DNA of 64,000 bases from Stagonosporopsis chrysanthemi (lineage: Eukaryota; Ascomycota; Dothideomycetes; Pleosporales; Didymellaceae): contig JAFISE010000001.1 in NCBI GenBank assembly GCA_022560025.1, positions 496,001 through 560,000 on the forward strand. The letters run 5' to 3'. The notes under the pieces are model-generated. The model was not told the origin of the DNA. It saw only the letters and a program-made list of their open reading frames with translations, and did not search any database. The position numbers and the translations under genes are program-made. Shown one piece after another: positions 52,430 to 63,521 of this stretch (position 1 is the stretch's first letter; every line of letters starts with the position of its first letter).

Positions 52430-54546
52430 ATGTCTGAAGCCGATGAGTCAAAAAATTCGGTCACTTCCAAGCAGGAAGTGAGCGGCTGCGAGCGATGTTC
52501 GGAAATACCCTGGGAATCGCTGGTTGATGATGACACCTTTAAGGAAACCGTCTTGGACCAGCCTGCACATGGAACCAAAGAGTCGGTATGTCGAGTTTGC
52601 CGCTTGTTAGACAGGTCATTCGGTTGGTTTTCTTGGGAGCTGTGCTTTCACCACGAGAAACAGTACAAACTTTCTGAAGAACATCTTGATTTGAACTCCA
52701 GATACGTCTGCTGCATCGTTGAATCGACGCGTTCGTTTATTGATGGTGAGCCACACATTCTTGTCACGCGTATTGAGCCCAGTAAGATCCAGTCTGCTCT
52801 AAAGCACGTTTTACCAGAAAACCCCGACATTTATAGGTTGAAGACATGGATAGCGGACTGTGAAGATAATCATAAGCAGCATTGTGCACTCCCTCAACGG
52901 CCAAACTTGATCGGGCTCAAGGTTATTGATTGCGAGCATCTCATTGTCATACAAGCGCCTCCTAGTTGCAAATTTGTCGCTTTGTCGTATGTCTGGGGTG
53001 ACCCGATTTCGGACCCTACGCATGTAGACGCTTTGGCATCGGCTCCAAACACAGTTTATGACAGTATTCAACTCACAAAGAATCTCGGTTTCAAGTATCT
53101 GTGGGTCGACCGCTATGTGAGTAGCCATCTGCGCTACTCAAGACAGAATACTGATCGCGACAGTGTATCGATCAATGCAATGCGCAAGATAAGCACACTC
53201 AGATCTCTCAGATGGGACAAATCTACATGGCGGCCGATTTGACGATCATCGCTGCCACAGGAAAGAGTCCCAACCACGGACTACCTGGGTTACAGCTCGC
53301 AAGACAAATTGATTACACGAAGGTCGGCTCAGTGTATCTATACGCAGTTCCAGAATTACGTGGGCTTGAAGACGTTACTGTCTCTCCCTGGGCCCAAAGA
53401 GCGTGGACCTACCAGGAAGGATTTCTTTCTCGAAGACGTCTAATCTTTACTGAACGCCAAGTCATATACGCATGCAACACCGAAACACAATATGAAGTTC
53501 CTTTAGCACCTCACCTAATCTCTCAGGATACATCCGAACAAGACTACCGGCGAGGCTGGACCCCACAGATGCCAGAGCAACGAGATGAGTGGCCAGAAAG
53601 CAATAAACCACTCTCGAAAGCCATGGGATATCTCCATAACTACTGCCGACGAGAGCTTTCATATGACTCCGATGCGGTTAACGCAATCACTGGTGCCCTC
53701 TACACCCTTGTGAAAGACAACGTGTACCATGTCTGCGGTGTTCCATTTTATCTCCCACCACCAACTGCGGACAGTAGGGAGCCAAGTGGTGACCTTGCCC
53801 TTCTTTGGAGCAGCTCCCGGCCTACTCGTAAGCGAGCCGGATTTCCAAGTTGGTCTCCTGTTGGATGGGACGGTGGATTCTACTGGCGTAATTCGCACAC
53901 TTCCTGTATAGTTGACACTGAGGCCTTTCGGATTCTGTACAAGTCTGGAGAATACGGACTCAGGAGCTATGCACAAATGGAAGCTTCCCATGACTCTCAG
54001 CTGCTTCTAAAGCTCGATGCGCAAGCTGTCAGCCTTGTGCTTCATTATTATCACAACGCCACACACCATGAACATTGGTCATTGGACAATTACGGCGTCA
54101 AGATGGCCTTCAACGAAGCGCTCGATGTTGTCTTTTGGCCCAGTTGGGACGTTGAACCGAGAGGACGCGATGATCTTGTCAGACTTTTCGGAATCTTTTT
54201 TCCGGTCAAAGGTCTCGACGGGCTGGCCGGTGTTTGCATTATAATTCTGAGAGCAGCAGGAAATTGTTACGAGCGAGTGGGTATTGGTTGGCCTAAGTTC
54301 TCTGGTCTTCCTCACACTCCGTTCTCGGGAGACGTCCGATTCTTAGACAAGGCGGGGCAGGAGATCAGTGCACAGGATCATGAGGCTCTGGTGAAAGAGT
54401 ACAATGATCCTAAGAGACATGAATGGTGGCATAGACTTGTCAGAAATGAGACCATACTGCTTTGTTACTGTTTTTGCTGCTCGTCAGAAGAGAGAGTCTT
54501 CACGAGCGAATACTTCCTAGACATCTTGATTACACATACCAGCTGA
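52430..54546 (+). CDS. HET-domain protein (heterokaryon incompatibility type), intact
   Basis: Cytosolic protein of the family that triggers cell death on fusion of incompatible hyphae. Exons 52430-53116 and 53164-54546 give 689 residues; the 47-nt intron sits at the same codon as in the broken copy at 35-37 kb. Start is MSEADES at 52430. N-terminal Cys motifs (CERC, CRVC) are followed by the HET motifs FVALSYVWGD, LWVDRY joined to CIDQ, MGQIYMAADLTIIAA and RAWTYQE. The C-terminal 400 residues hold conserved patches shared with the broken copy: DAVNAITGAL, VYHVCGVPF and FPSWSPVGW. No NACHT or other partner domain is attached. Its leader is made of tandem repeats. Confidence 0.95.
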
Positions 54547-55357
54547 TCTCTAACCACTAAAACCAGAGAACCCTCCAACTGGTTGATACAGAAACCCCTT
54601 CAACAATCTCCCTACTTTCTCTTCACCAACGCATCAATATCTCGAGGTATTGCGCTCGAAATCCGCATACAATACGCATCAGCACATAGCCCCCTGTGCT
54701 GCTGCTCACTGATACATCTTCGTTCACTCCCACAGTGGTCACCAGTACAACGGTTTTCCAAACACATAAGCATTCGCCCTTGCTACATACGCAACAACAA
54801 GACCTATTCAGCAAAGTCAACTGCTTCCAGCTTTGCAATCGGTGCAGGCCCACGTTACTTCTCCGCCGGACATCTACTAAAACCGCTTTCCTCTCTTCTA
54901 CCAGAACCAGATATCGATAGCCCACAGCTATATTTTCTACCGGGTAACGTGATAGTGCGCTCACGCAGACCCCGTGTGTTTGGTGACTTTCGCCACAGGT
55001 GAGTGGAGAGTGCACATGAGATCTGATAGACGGTGCTGCTCGCCGTGAGCTATGCGGCTCACCGCCGTTCTTGTAGGTGGCAATGATGGCAATGATATGC
55101 GGTTGCCTTGCTGCAGCTTGCCGAGTCACCTACTGCCTTCATTTATGCAGTTTTACTTTCACTTTACAGGGGGTGATATTTTTTTGTCTGTTTTTTTTTG
55201 TTTGTTTGTTTGTTTGTCAGGCAGACTGGATCTCGCGATCGCCGCTCCCTGACCGCCGGCTTTCACCTGGGTCCACGTTCTGCTTGTAATTACTTCACGC
55301 ACAACCCTTTACCTTCCACTCTTGCAACTTCGCCAGCGCAACTCTCCCCACACTAAC
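54547..55357. other. intergenic region
   Basis: A 0.8 kb stretch with a (TTTG)n microsatellite at about 55197-55218, preceded by a T-run. Short frames only; no gene is supported. Confidence 0.5.
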
Positions 55358-56123
55358 ATGGCGCCCTCTGCACTACTGGGTGGTTGGTACATGATATATT
55401 TGCGGAAAACGTCTTGCTAATGAGTCAAAGGTTCGAACAAACGAGCGCGAGACGCGGCACAGCCAGGCAAGGATGCAGATGTCTTTGTGAGTTTACACTG
55501 GGACACATTCCGAAGAAAGTAGGGCTAATGCGGATCGAAGGACGATGAAGACTTCGAGCGTCTGCGCCTGTCTTACAAGCGCATGAAGGCTGCAAGCGTC
55601 GAGAACAAAGCCAAAAACGAGGAGGTCGAGGACATGTTAGAAGAACTTGAATCCCTGCGTGCCTCTGAGTTGGAACAAAAATATAGAATGGAGTTATTGG
55701 AACGCAGTCTCCACGCGTCTCACAGCAAGAAGCAACATGCGCTGCAAGCCGAGATCGAGGTGCTGAAGCGGGAGAAAGCGGACTGGGTTTTGGAGCAGAA
55801 CAACACAGCGGGCATCAGGGCGTTGCAAGGCGAGAACAAAGAGCTGAAGGGCGAAGTCGCTGTGCTTCGCGGCCAAGTCGTGGATGGACGGGCGAGTCTT
55901 CAGGCCGAGCAGGATCAGAAGAAGCTGCTTGAAGCCAAGCACAAGGAAGTCCTCAAGAGCTTCAACGACTACAAGAGGCGTCTGCGCACCATGAGCGATG
56001 AGTAAGTAGCTCGCCAGTTTCTGGTCGAGAGGCTCTTGGCGCCAACAGGCTGTGTGTCGTTGACTGTTGGTCAGTGCATTGCCGGCGGTCCCTGATATAT
56101 CGGATGGTGACGAGAGGCAATGA
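55358..56123 (+). CDS. coiled-coil protein, unknown function
   Basis: Exons 55358-55379, 55431-55486, 55541-56001 and 56075-56123 give 195 residues; introns of 51, 54 and 73 nt have CTAAT or TGAC branches. The last intron replaces a TAA at 56003 and adds a 16-residue acidic tail (ALPAVPDISDGDERQ). If it is retained, the protein stops at MSDE. The N-terminus MAPSALLGSNKRARDAA contains a basic, possible nuclear-localisation patch. From about residue 28 to 180 the chain is an almost continuous coiled coil (VEDMLEELESLRASELEQKY; ALQAEIEVLKREKADW). A kinetochore, spindle or nuclear scaffold role is conceivable, but nothing specific is shown. Confidence 0.7.
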
Positions 56124-57575
56124 GGCATTGCAGGCCACACTGAGATTAGATGAGAGTTCAACATGAAAAGTGTCTTCGAAATGATCACCCTCTGAGATTA
56201 AGCGTCTATGTTGTTGAAGTCCGCTGGCAGATTAAGTTGTTCGCCACTGAAAGGTTGCCTTTGCGACCGGCAATGACTTTCTCCATCTTGCGTTGCGGAA
56301 AGTGTCAGCTTGGTGCTGCAGCTCAATGGGGACAATACGAAAACATACGACAATGGACCAAGTCAGTACGCGACTTGAATATCCGACAAAAATGCACTGG
56401 AAAACCCAGTTCCTAGAAAGACCTCGGCTGAGGACCTGCATTACTGCTACGAGTGAATGACTGTATCAGACCAGATCAGACCTGGCTGACAAGCGATTCC
56501 GGCGCATACAGTCGGAGTCGCGCTTAGTGTTTGGCTTGAGTTATGGAACATACCCACAGCGCTAGAGATTCACTGTAGGATCATTTGGATTCGAAAACTC
56601 CGTAGAATTCAACGGCTGAGCTGCGCAGGTCCGCGGATGTTTACCTCAGTTAACCACCTGCCATTCCGGGGCATGCATCTAACCGCCAAAGAGCAGCGTT
56701 GCGGCGCAGTTCATCGAATGATGCGAAGATCAGGACTTGACCTCTTCTTGCAACGGTTCGACGTTCCTTGAGCAAAATGTAACGCCGGCTCACGTTTTTT
56801 GCGTGCATGGAAGTTTGATGACTGGGATTCCACGACCTTGAAGATGGCGACGTCGTGGGAAGCCTGAATTCGGGTACGCGGACCACCGCAAGGCGAATCA
56901 GCAACCACGAAGCGCCGAAAAGCAAGACATTGTGTAAGGCCAAAGATACAGATCGATAGACGAGACTTTTAACGACTTCTCTATGGTTTAGACGCAGCTC
57001 GTCTGACGAAGTACCACAAAGAATACGCGACAAGCCACACCGTCTTCACCAATCCCATGTTCTCGTTCGACCCTTATCATGCTCCGAGTGGGGCTAAGCT
57101 GCATCCAGACGACCCGTTATCACCCCCAAGTCTCCTGTCCACCACTCTTCCCACAATCCAAATGTGCCCCAATCCCGCTTGTGGCTCGGTAGGCTTGGCC
57201 CAATCCACGCTGCCTCCCGGCGCCATTGGCTGCTTGCACGACTCACCCAACCCGCGACGTCTTTCACGAGACTTTAGCCACGATCCTTCGGCGACGCAGG
57301 CTCGGGGTCGACATCCAACATGGGATGAAGAGGGGGGTCCTGCTTATCAGTGCCAAGCGGAGCGCTCTTGAAAGAGATGGCGGCGCAGCTTGGTCGTAAG
57401 AGATGGTAACACTAGCTGGGAATCGTTCCTTCCATAATCACGGTACGGCAGATTAAAGTGAGAGGGTGAGGGCGTGAGACGTTTATATGAACTGAGAGGG
57501 ACCCCCCTGTAGGGGCACATTCTTTTTCTCACTCCCTTTGCGTTGGTTGTGGCTGAATATAATATATTTGGCAGT
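56124..57575. promoter_or_regulatory. upstream region of the ammonium transporter with three TGATAA sites
   Basis: A 1.45 kb gap. TTATCA (TGATAA on the minus strand) occurs at 57074-57079, 57117-57122 and 57344-57349, matching the HGATAR core bound by the nitrogen regulator AreA/Nit2. Frames at 56650-57033 and 57057-57371 have no other support. Confidence 0.45.
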
Positions 57576-59200
57576 ATGGAAGCTCCTGTGGCAGTGAGTA
57601 CATCCGGATCGATACGAGCAGCCGTGTAGAGAGGCAGGGCTTGTGCATCTCTAAACAGAGACACTGACACTTATGTAGCCCGAGTTCGACGAGTCGAAGC
57701 CCAATGGCGGCAACCCGAACATCGAGAATGTCAACACTCAGTACCAGGGACTTGAGTTCCACTACCTGTACCTAATTGTGATGGCGTTCCTGGTCTGGCT
57801 CATCATCCCCGGTATCGCTTTCCTGTATGCCGGTCTTGCTCGCCGGAAGTCCGCGTTGTCTCTTCTGTTCCAGTCTCTTGCAGTCATGGGAGTGTAAGTA
57901 CAGACCTACAAGTAGACAGCCAGCTTGGTACTGACGGCATAAGTGTCTGCTTCCAGTGGCTGTTCTGGGGCTACTCGCTCGCCTATTCGCGTACCGCCAG
58001 TCCGTTCATCGGCAACATGGACTACTTCGGCATGAAGAATGTCATGTCTGCTCCTTCGCCTGGCTCCGCTCTTCTTCCTGAGATCGTCTTCTGCCTGTAC
58101 CAGATGCTCTTCTGCACTGTCACTGTGCAGCTTGTAATCGGTGGATCTTTCGAGCGAGGCCGTATCATGCCTTCTATGATCTTCGCCTTCATGTGGGCGA
58201 CCATTGTTTATTGCCCAATCGCATGCTGGACTTGGAACGCAAACGGCTGGCTGTTCAACCTTCCCAGTCTTGACTTCGCTGTAAGTGGATCTCGAACATC
58301 AACTTCAATTCTGAGTTGTGTTTTAAGCACGGGTGACTAACTTCTTTATAGGGTGGAGGCCCCGTCCACATTGCTTCAGGATGGTCCGCTCTTGCATACG
58401 CCTTTGTTCTCGGAAAACGCCTGCCCAAGGGCGATAAGATACACAGCCGCCCTCACAACCCTACCCTTGTCTTCATCGGCACCGTTCTGATCTGGTTCGG
58501 ATGGTACGGCTTCAACGGTGGCTCGGCCTTGAACGGAACTGTACGCTCTATGCTGGCAGCCTTCAACACCAACACCGCTGCTTGCTTTGGTGTACTTGGC
58601 TGGATTATCGTTGACTACGTCCGCACAAAGGGTCACTTCTCCGTCGTTGGCGCCTGCTCGGGTGCTATTGCCGGTCTCGTCGGTATTACTCCCGCTGCTG
58701 GTTACGTCTCGATCTGGATCGCTGCTTTGATCGGCTTCCTTACTGGAGTCATCTGCTCTCTTTGTCACAACCTCGACAGGTGGATCAAGATCGACGAGGG
58801 TATGGATGTCTTCAAGCTCCACGGTATCGGTGGTATGGTCGGTTCGTTTTTGACTGGCATCTTCGCGCAGTCTTGGGTATACGATCTCGACGGTATGGGC
58901 CCATACGACCCTCTTGGTGCTATGGATGGCAACGGCATCCAGGTCGGCTACCAGCTCGCCGAGATCTGCGCCGTCGCCTCCTACTCGTTTGTTGTGTCTT
59001 GCATTCTGTTGTATGCTCTCAAGTTCATCCCCTTCCTGCACCTTCGTGTCAGCGAAGAGGCTGAGATCATGGGTCTTGACCTCGATCAGTTCTTTGAGGA
59101 AGAGATCGGTGACTGGAGCATGATGCACCAGAACGAGTACCACGCGAACGTGAGCAGCGCGAGCAGTGGTTCTCATCACCCAACGACCAAGGCGGCCTAA
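57576..59200 (+). CDS. ammonium transporter (Mep/Amt/Rh family)
   Basis: Plasma-membrane ammonium permease. Exons 57576-57593 (18 nt, MEAPVA), 57679-57893, 57944-58280 and 58352-59200 give 472 residues; introns are 85, 50 and 71 nt. The second intron uses an AAG acceptor behind a TACTGAC branch. Eleven hydrophobic spans are discernible. The pore twin-His are in GGGPVHIASG and KLHGIGGMVGSF. Family landmarks: FQWLFWGYSLAYS, WTWNANGWLF, FGWYGFNGGSAL and GACSGAIAGLVGITPAAGYV. A cytosolic C-terminal tail of about 50 residues begins LRVSEEAEIMGLDLDQ. Whether it is the Mep2-type sensor or a Mep1/3-type permease is open. Confidence 0.96.
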
Positions 59201-59837
59201 GGTTTCTGAGATGCGCTGTCTTCCATGAAAGTTGAGTGGCTGGCCAGAGAGAGTGCCATCAATCTATTCTCTATACCCTTGCGATAGAGCGACACTGTAT
59301 GGTGTTTCGCGAAATTGATTGCTATCATATTCTTTGTAACTATAATTCACACTCTTCTTTTCGCATGTTGCTTTGCCGTGCACTAATGCTTTCCATCTTT
59401 GGCCTAGTACAACCAGCCTTCACCTTGCTTCTTTCACCTGCATTCTCCATCTTCAGAGTTCTCAATCTGCGTCATTGGTTGCATTCACGACTCGCCATCT
59501 CGAGAAAACTGCTGCCGTACCCCTGCTGCTATATGCAGGAGCGTTACAGTCACACCTGGCGGACACAAATAGAGTGCCCAGCGTGACCCGCGTGCGGCTG
59601 AACCGCCCTCTCGCCTTCGGCTTCCCTTTCAGAACGCGAAATCTCGAACGCCCTCATGGCATATGACTTCTTGTACGCATGTGCCTTGCAGATTCCTGCT
59701 GATGCAGTCGAACCGCTCTCTGCAACTCATATTCCAGTCCACAAAAGACATAAAGCTGCAGTGACTTGACGGCACGACTTACAAATTGCAAGATTACAAG
59801 ACCAACACCGAGAACAGGACCATATTGCAACAAAGCC
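59201..59837. other. intergenic region
   Basis: A 0.64 kb stretch with short frames only; no feature is supported. Confidence 0.5.
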
Positions 59838-60982
59838 ATGCCATTCGGATCCTTCGCTCTACGATGGCGCGCCCCCTCGCCCAACCCGCCAAAACCCTCA
59901 ATACCACTCCCAAATGGCATCAACCGCAGCTACATCAACACAGCCTCCGGTCCCCTCGAGCTGCTATCCGCCGTACCAACCGACGCCAAAACCGCAAAGC
60001 CGCCTCTGTTCTTCGCCCACGGCGGCTTCGGCTGCGCTTCCATATGGTTATTTTACATGACCTACTTCTCCTCGCGCGGCTATCCTTGCTACGCTGTTAG
60101 CTATCGCGGACACGGTAATAGCTGGTATCCCGGGTTTTGGCGAATGTACTTCACGTCTCGCGGGACGATGGCAGAGGACCTGCGAGCTGGAGTTGCAGAA
60201 GTGGAAAAGCTGGAGACGGAGAGGCGCGACGCCGAGGAGAAGGTGCGGGTGGTTTTGATTGCCCACTCCGCTGGTGGTGCGCTGAGCCAGTATGCGTTGA
60301 GCAGGGGAATGGTGACGGTGCAGGGGTTCTGCATGCTGGCGGCGGTTCCGGGATTTGGGTCGTAAGTGCTCCCTCCCCTCACGAGATGACGCAGTTCGTA
60401 AGCTAACCATGGCGCAGCTGGTCCGTTTACAAGTTCTGGAGTCTCACGGCTCCGATCCACTTCCCCTACCGTCTGTTCCATCCGCGATACATCCTCGCCA
60501 CCACAAAGCAAGTCCACGACGCGTTCTTCTCTGCGTCAACGCCAACAACGGTCGTGAAAGAGCTCGAGTCCCTGCTAAGTCCGTACGAATCCATGCTCTG
60601 GCCCATGCAAGCCCTCTTCCGCTTCGTCACTGGACCCGATGTAATTAGCTCAATCACTGGCTGGGTGGCGAAGAGAGCATTCGGATCTGACAAAGCCAGC
60701 GGAGTTGCGCCGAGGTTTTTGGTGTTGGCAGGTGAGCAAGATGTTTTGTGTACACCGAGTATCCTCAAAGACGCAGCAGAACGTTATAGTGCCGCGTTCC
60801 ATCACTGCGTGAGAATTGGCAAAGTAGATGGGTTGTCTGAAATTGATATCAAGTCTGGGGATGGGGATCATGTAGATGGTGTCAGCTTCAAGGTTGCGAA
60901 AGGGCTGGGTCACCATTTGCAGAATCATGTTGAGTGGGAAAGAGGAGCAGACGAGATTTTGAGGTGGGCTGAGCAGTTGTAG
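59838..60982 (+). CDS. alpha/beta-hydrolase fold protein
   Basis: Exons 59838-60361 and 60418-60982 give 362 residues; the 56-nt intron has donor GTAAGT and branch GCTAACC. Start is MPFGSFALRWRAPSP; the upstream in-frame codon at 59766 lacks support. The oxyanion HGGFG block is near residue 60, then the nucleophile elbow IAHSAGGALS (Ser in GxSxG-like AHSAG). A plausible Asp is in LAGEQDVLC and the His in KGLGHHLQNH. A hydrophobic segment in the N-terminal third is not a signal peptide. It belongs with lipase/esterase-like serine hydrolases; the substrate is unknown. Confidence 0.88.
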
Positions 60983-61384
60983 GACGTTGGAAAGGCCTGT
61001 AAGAAGCTATTTAAGATCCTTGTGTAGCATGGTTATCGTTGTAATTATATTCATTGTAGTTTTATGAGCATTAAATCTGTCTAGAGATTCTGGGGCCTCT
61101 GGATTTAATCACAAAGTATCCTCCCCTTGCCCTCGTACCTAGCGCATCAATATAGATGCTTCCTGGTCTTCCAACACCTTCCTGGCACTTACTTCGCTGC
61201 CTAAGTTCCTTCTCTCCACCCTTCATTTACCTCCGCGCAGTGCTGCCTATGTGAATAGTCTCTCCTCTTTGTCCCCAACTCTCTCTCATCGTTCTATCAC
61301 CCTATCAAAATCAAATCGAACGTCCAACAACTCCATTCGAAGACGATACCATAAGTAGAGCTCCAATACATTCTCTCTACAGCT
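60983..61384. other. convergent intergenic region
   Basis: A 0.4 kb gap between convergent 3' ends; no feature is seen. Confidence 0.5.
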
Positions 61385-62758
61385 TCACCACACCATAGAT
61401 GGCAGAGCCAGCGACGCGGCAACTCCAACAACAATCTCAAGAAATACACCGAGTACTAACGGTGAACCATTCGACCCCGCATTCGATGGCGTCGACGACG
61501 CCGTCCAGGTAGCCGCCGCCGTCACTGACTTTGTGATTGGCGTGCGTCGCCCTGAGGTTGAAGGTGTTGGGATGTCGGTGTGTGCATCTGAGGGAGAGTG
61601 ATGCACAGATGGAGAGCTATGATGCGCTGTGACAGATATGCCGGAGTTCCCCTGCGGAGACGGAGTTGCGGATTCGTTGTCTTCTTTTTGGCTGGTTGTG
61701 GCGGTGCTGTACACGTATGACGCCGTAGCAGTTGGCCCAAAGGATGGAGCGGAGGAAACTACTGTGGGAGCAAAAATGAAAGCGGGACCTGAGATGGAAG
61801 GTGTCAAGAGCGAGCCAGAGCCTGATAATGTTGCAAGATCAGACTCCCATGTGAGCGTCGGAACGGATGCAGACCTCGCAGTGGAAGAGCAGCTGTGACT
61901 ACCAGAGAACTCCCTTACAGTCTTTGAGAATTGCCCACACGCTGGTTCAGACACTGTAGAAGTTGCTTGATCCACTGAATTGGGAGAAGACCACATGGAC
62001 AGGTTGGAGTAAGGCACGTATACCGTCATTGTCCTTGTCGTTGTGAAAGCAAACACTGTAGTGGTTGTCCACGTGGTAGCTACCGCCGTGGCGTTTCCTA
62101 GGTCTGCTTTGGACGAGCATGTCTCCTTGCGACTGATAATTTCGCAGTGCGAAGAGGGCTGGACTGGGACTCTGGCTGTTGATGCCGAACTCAGTGAGGA
62201 TACTGACGAAGCTACGCTGTTGCTTTTGCCTGAGCTTGATAAGTGTCGGGAAATGCTGCTTGACCGACCCGACGGAGGTGGAGCGTGTCCAGAAAAGATG
62301 GCGGGTGGCGGCGAGTAGGCGGGCAACGTTGGCATCGTCTTGACAGAGTTGACCGTCCTAGCTGGAGACGATGTAGCCATGGAACCAGCAACTGACTTCG
62401 TGGCTGAAGATTTGCTGCCCGTCGTAACTGCCGACCTAGTAACAACATGAGCCCTGCTCGCGGGACTAGACATGCTATTCGATGACTGACTATCCTCGGG
62501 GATTGATAGCGAAGGAGACCTGTCAGTCACTGGACTTGAACAGTCTGTAGCATAACACAAATGCACAGAGCTGAACCAGAATGGCGGACTGGTGGGTCTA
62601 GTGCTAACAGACGAATCCTTGTTTTTAGAGGCCAGTAGGGATAGTTCAGTGACCGGGGGGAAGAATGACGTAGTGACAGGAGCCAGGATCGAAGCCTCAA
62701 CGAGTAAGACAATGCAAGGGAGTACCAACAGAGTCATAGGCCTGGTGAGGACGACCAT
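61385..62758 (-). CDS. Ser/Thr-rich GPI-anchored cell-wall type protein
   Basis: Single exon of 457 residues, ATG at 62758. An N-terminal signal peptide (TLLVLPCIVLLVEAS) is followed by a sequence about 40 percent Ser and Thr with many Pro, a substrate for heavy O-mannosylation. A few Cys pairs (CYATDCSS; CEIISRKETC; CGQF..CSS) may form a small disulfide core. The C-terminus is a hydrophobic span (LVLGVFLEIVVGVAASLAL) after small residues (NAGSNGS), the pattern of a GPI-attachment signal. A wall or plasma-membrane surface location is inferred. No catalytic domain is visible. Confidence 0.85.
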   Translation of the reverse strand: MVVLTRPMTLLVLPCIVLLVEASILAPVTTSFFPPVTELSLLASKNKDSSVSTRPTSPPFWFSSVHLCYATDCSSPVTDRSPSLSIPEDSQSSNSMSSPASRAHVVTRSAVTTGSKSSATKSVAGSMATSSPARTVNSVKTMPTLPAYSPPPAIFSGHAPPPSGRSSSISRHLSSSGKSNSVASSVSSLSSASTARVPVQPSSHCEIISRKETCSSKADLGNATAVATTWTTTTVFAFTTTRTMTVYVPYSNLSMWSSPNSVDQATSTVSEPACGQFSKTVREFSGSHSCSSTARSASVPTLTWESDLATLSGSGSLLTPSISGPAFIFAPTVVSSAPSFGPTATASYVYSTATTSQKEDNESATPSPQGNSGISVTAHHSSPSVHHSPSDAHTDIPTPSTSGRRTPITKSVTAAATWTASSTPSNAGSNGSPLVLGVFLEIVVGVAASLALPSMVW

Positions 62759-62939
62759 CCTAGCGAAGCAGCGACGAGATGGTTGTCAAAGTAAAAAAAA
62801 GGAAGATAGTCTCGGGTAAAAAGCTTTTTGAGAGGATGCGCAAGCGGATGATGATGAGGACCAGATATTGGCGGAGAAGAAGGACAGGCTAGGTCCTAGC
62901 TGTCCCTATGCCACAGCATCCGTCTTGCGGGCCTGCAAT

Positions 62940-63521
62940 TTAACCCCATTCCGTCTTTGGGTGAATGGACAGTTGAAAAAAAACCCCTTTTGTTGGCCCT
63001 GAGACGGTGTTGAGGAGGCCCTTTCCATCACGGTCAGAAATTGGACCTGAAAATACCGATCTTGATTCATCATCCTGACCGATCGGTCTAAATGCAAGGA
63101 AGAACAAATCAGGTGTATCAAAAACAATCAACTCCGAGCTGCCACTGTTGACAAGTTACATGAATGGCTACTTCGATACAAACGCATTTGACGAGTTCCA
63201 CCTGTGGAAAGATGGACCCCCGGAGCCCTGATCCGAAGTGCCCGCAGCTTGGGGAGCGAGATGCAGTGATCATGGACAGCTCTTTCGTTACTGAGGACCC
63301 TGAACCAATACTCTGGCCCACTCATTGAAGCGCTGAGTCCTGGTTGAAGCGTTGTCCTAATTGTGAGCCAGTCCAGACGATCACAGGTGAGGCCAATGCA
63401 AGTCTGATACTGAGTCGACCACTTGCACAGACGATAGAGTGAAGTTGTACTCCTTGATAGGCCTCGAAGCATTTCCCTGACATGTCTGTATCCAAACCAC
63501 AAGAAGAGAGGTAACAATCAT
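62940..63521 (-). CDS. possible small secreted protein (multi-exon model)
   Basis: Tentative model: exons 63521-63385, 63339-63299, 63247-63202 and 63144-62940 sum to 143 codons (142 residues). It opens with a signal peptide (MIVTSLLVVWIQTCQG) and an N-glycosylation-like NFT. The last exon is clearly protein-like (ELIVFDTPDLFFLAFRPIG, then GVFFQLSIHPKTEWG). The first junction reads HWPHLTQRFNEWARVLVQ. The weak point is the second intron, with donor GTCCTC. All phases agree. No family is recognised. It could be a decayed gene if the weak junction is wrong. Confidence 0.4.

Noticed and set aside
57057..57371. 105-codon frame upstream of the ammonium transporter
   Set aside because: No domain, no splice link in phase to the transporter, and it overlaps the likely promoter with GATA sites.
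63128..63517. 129-codon minus-strand frame at the right edge
   Set aside because: Opens with TTG; the adjacent frame has an ATG with a signal peptide, and the exon pattern explains the region better.
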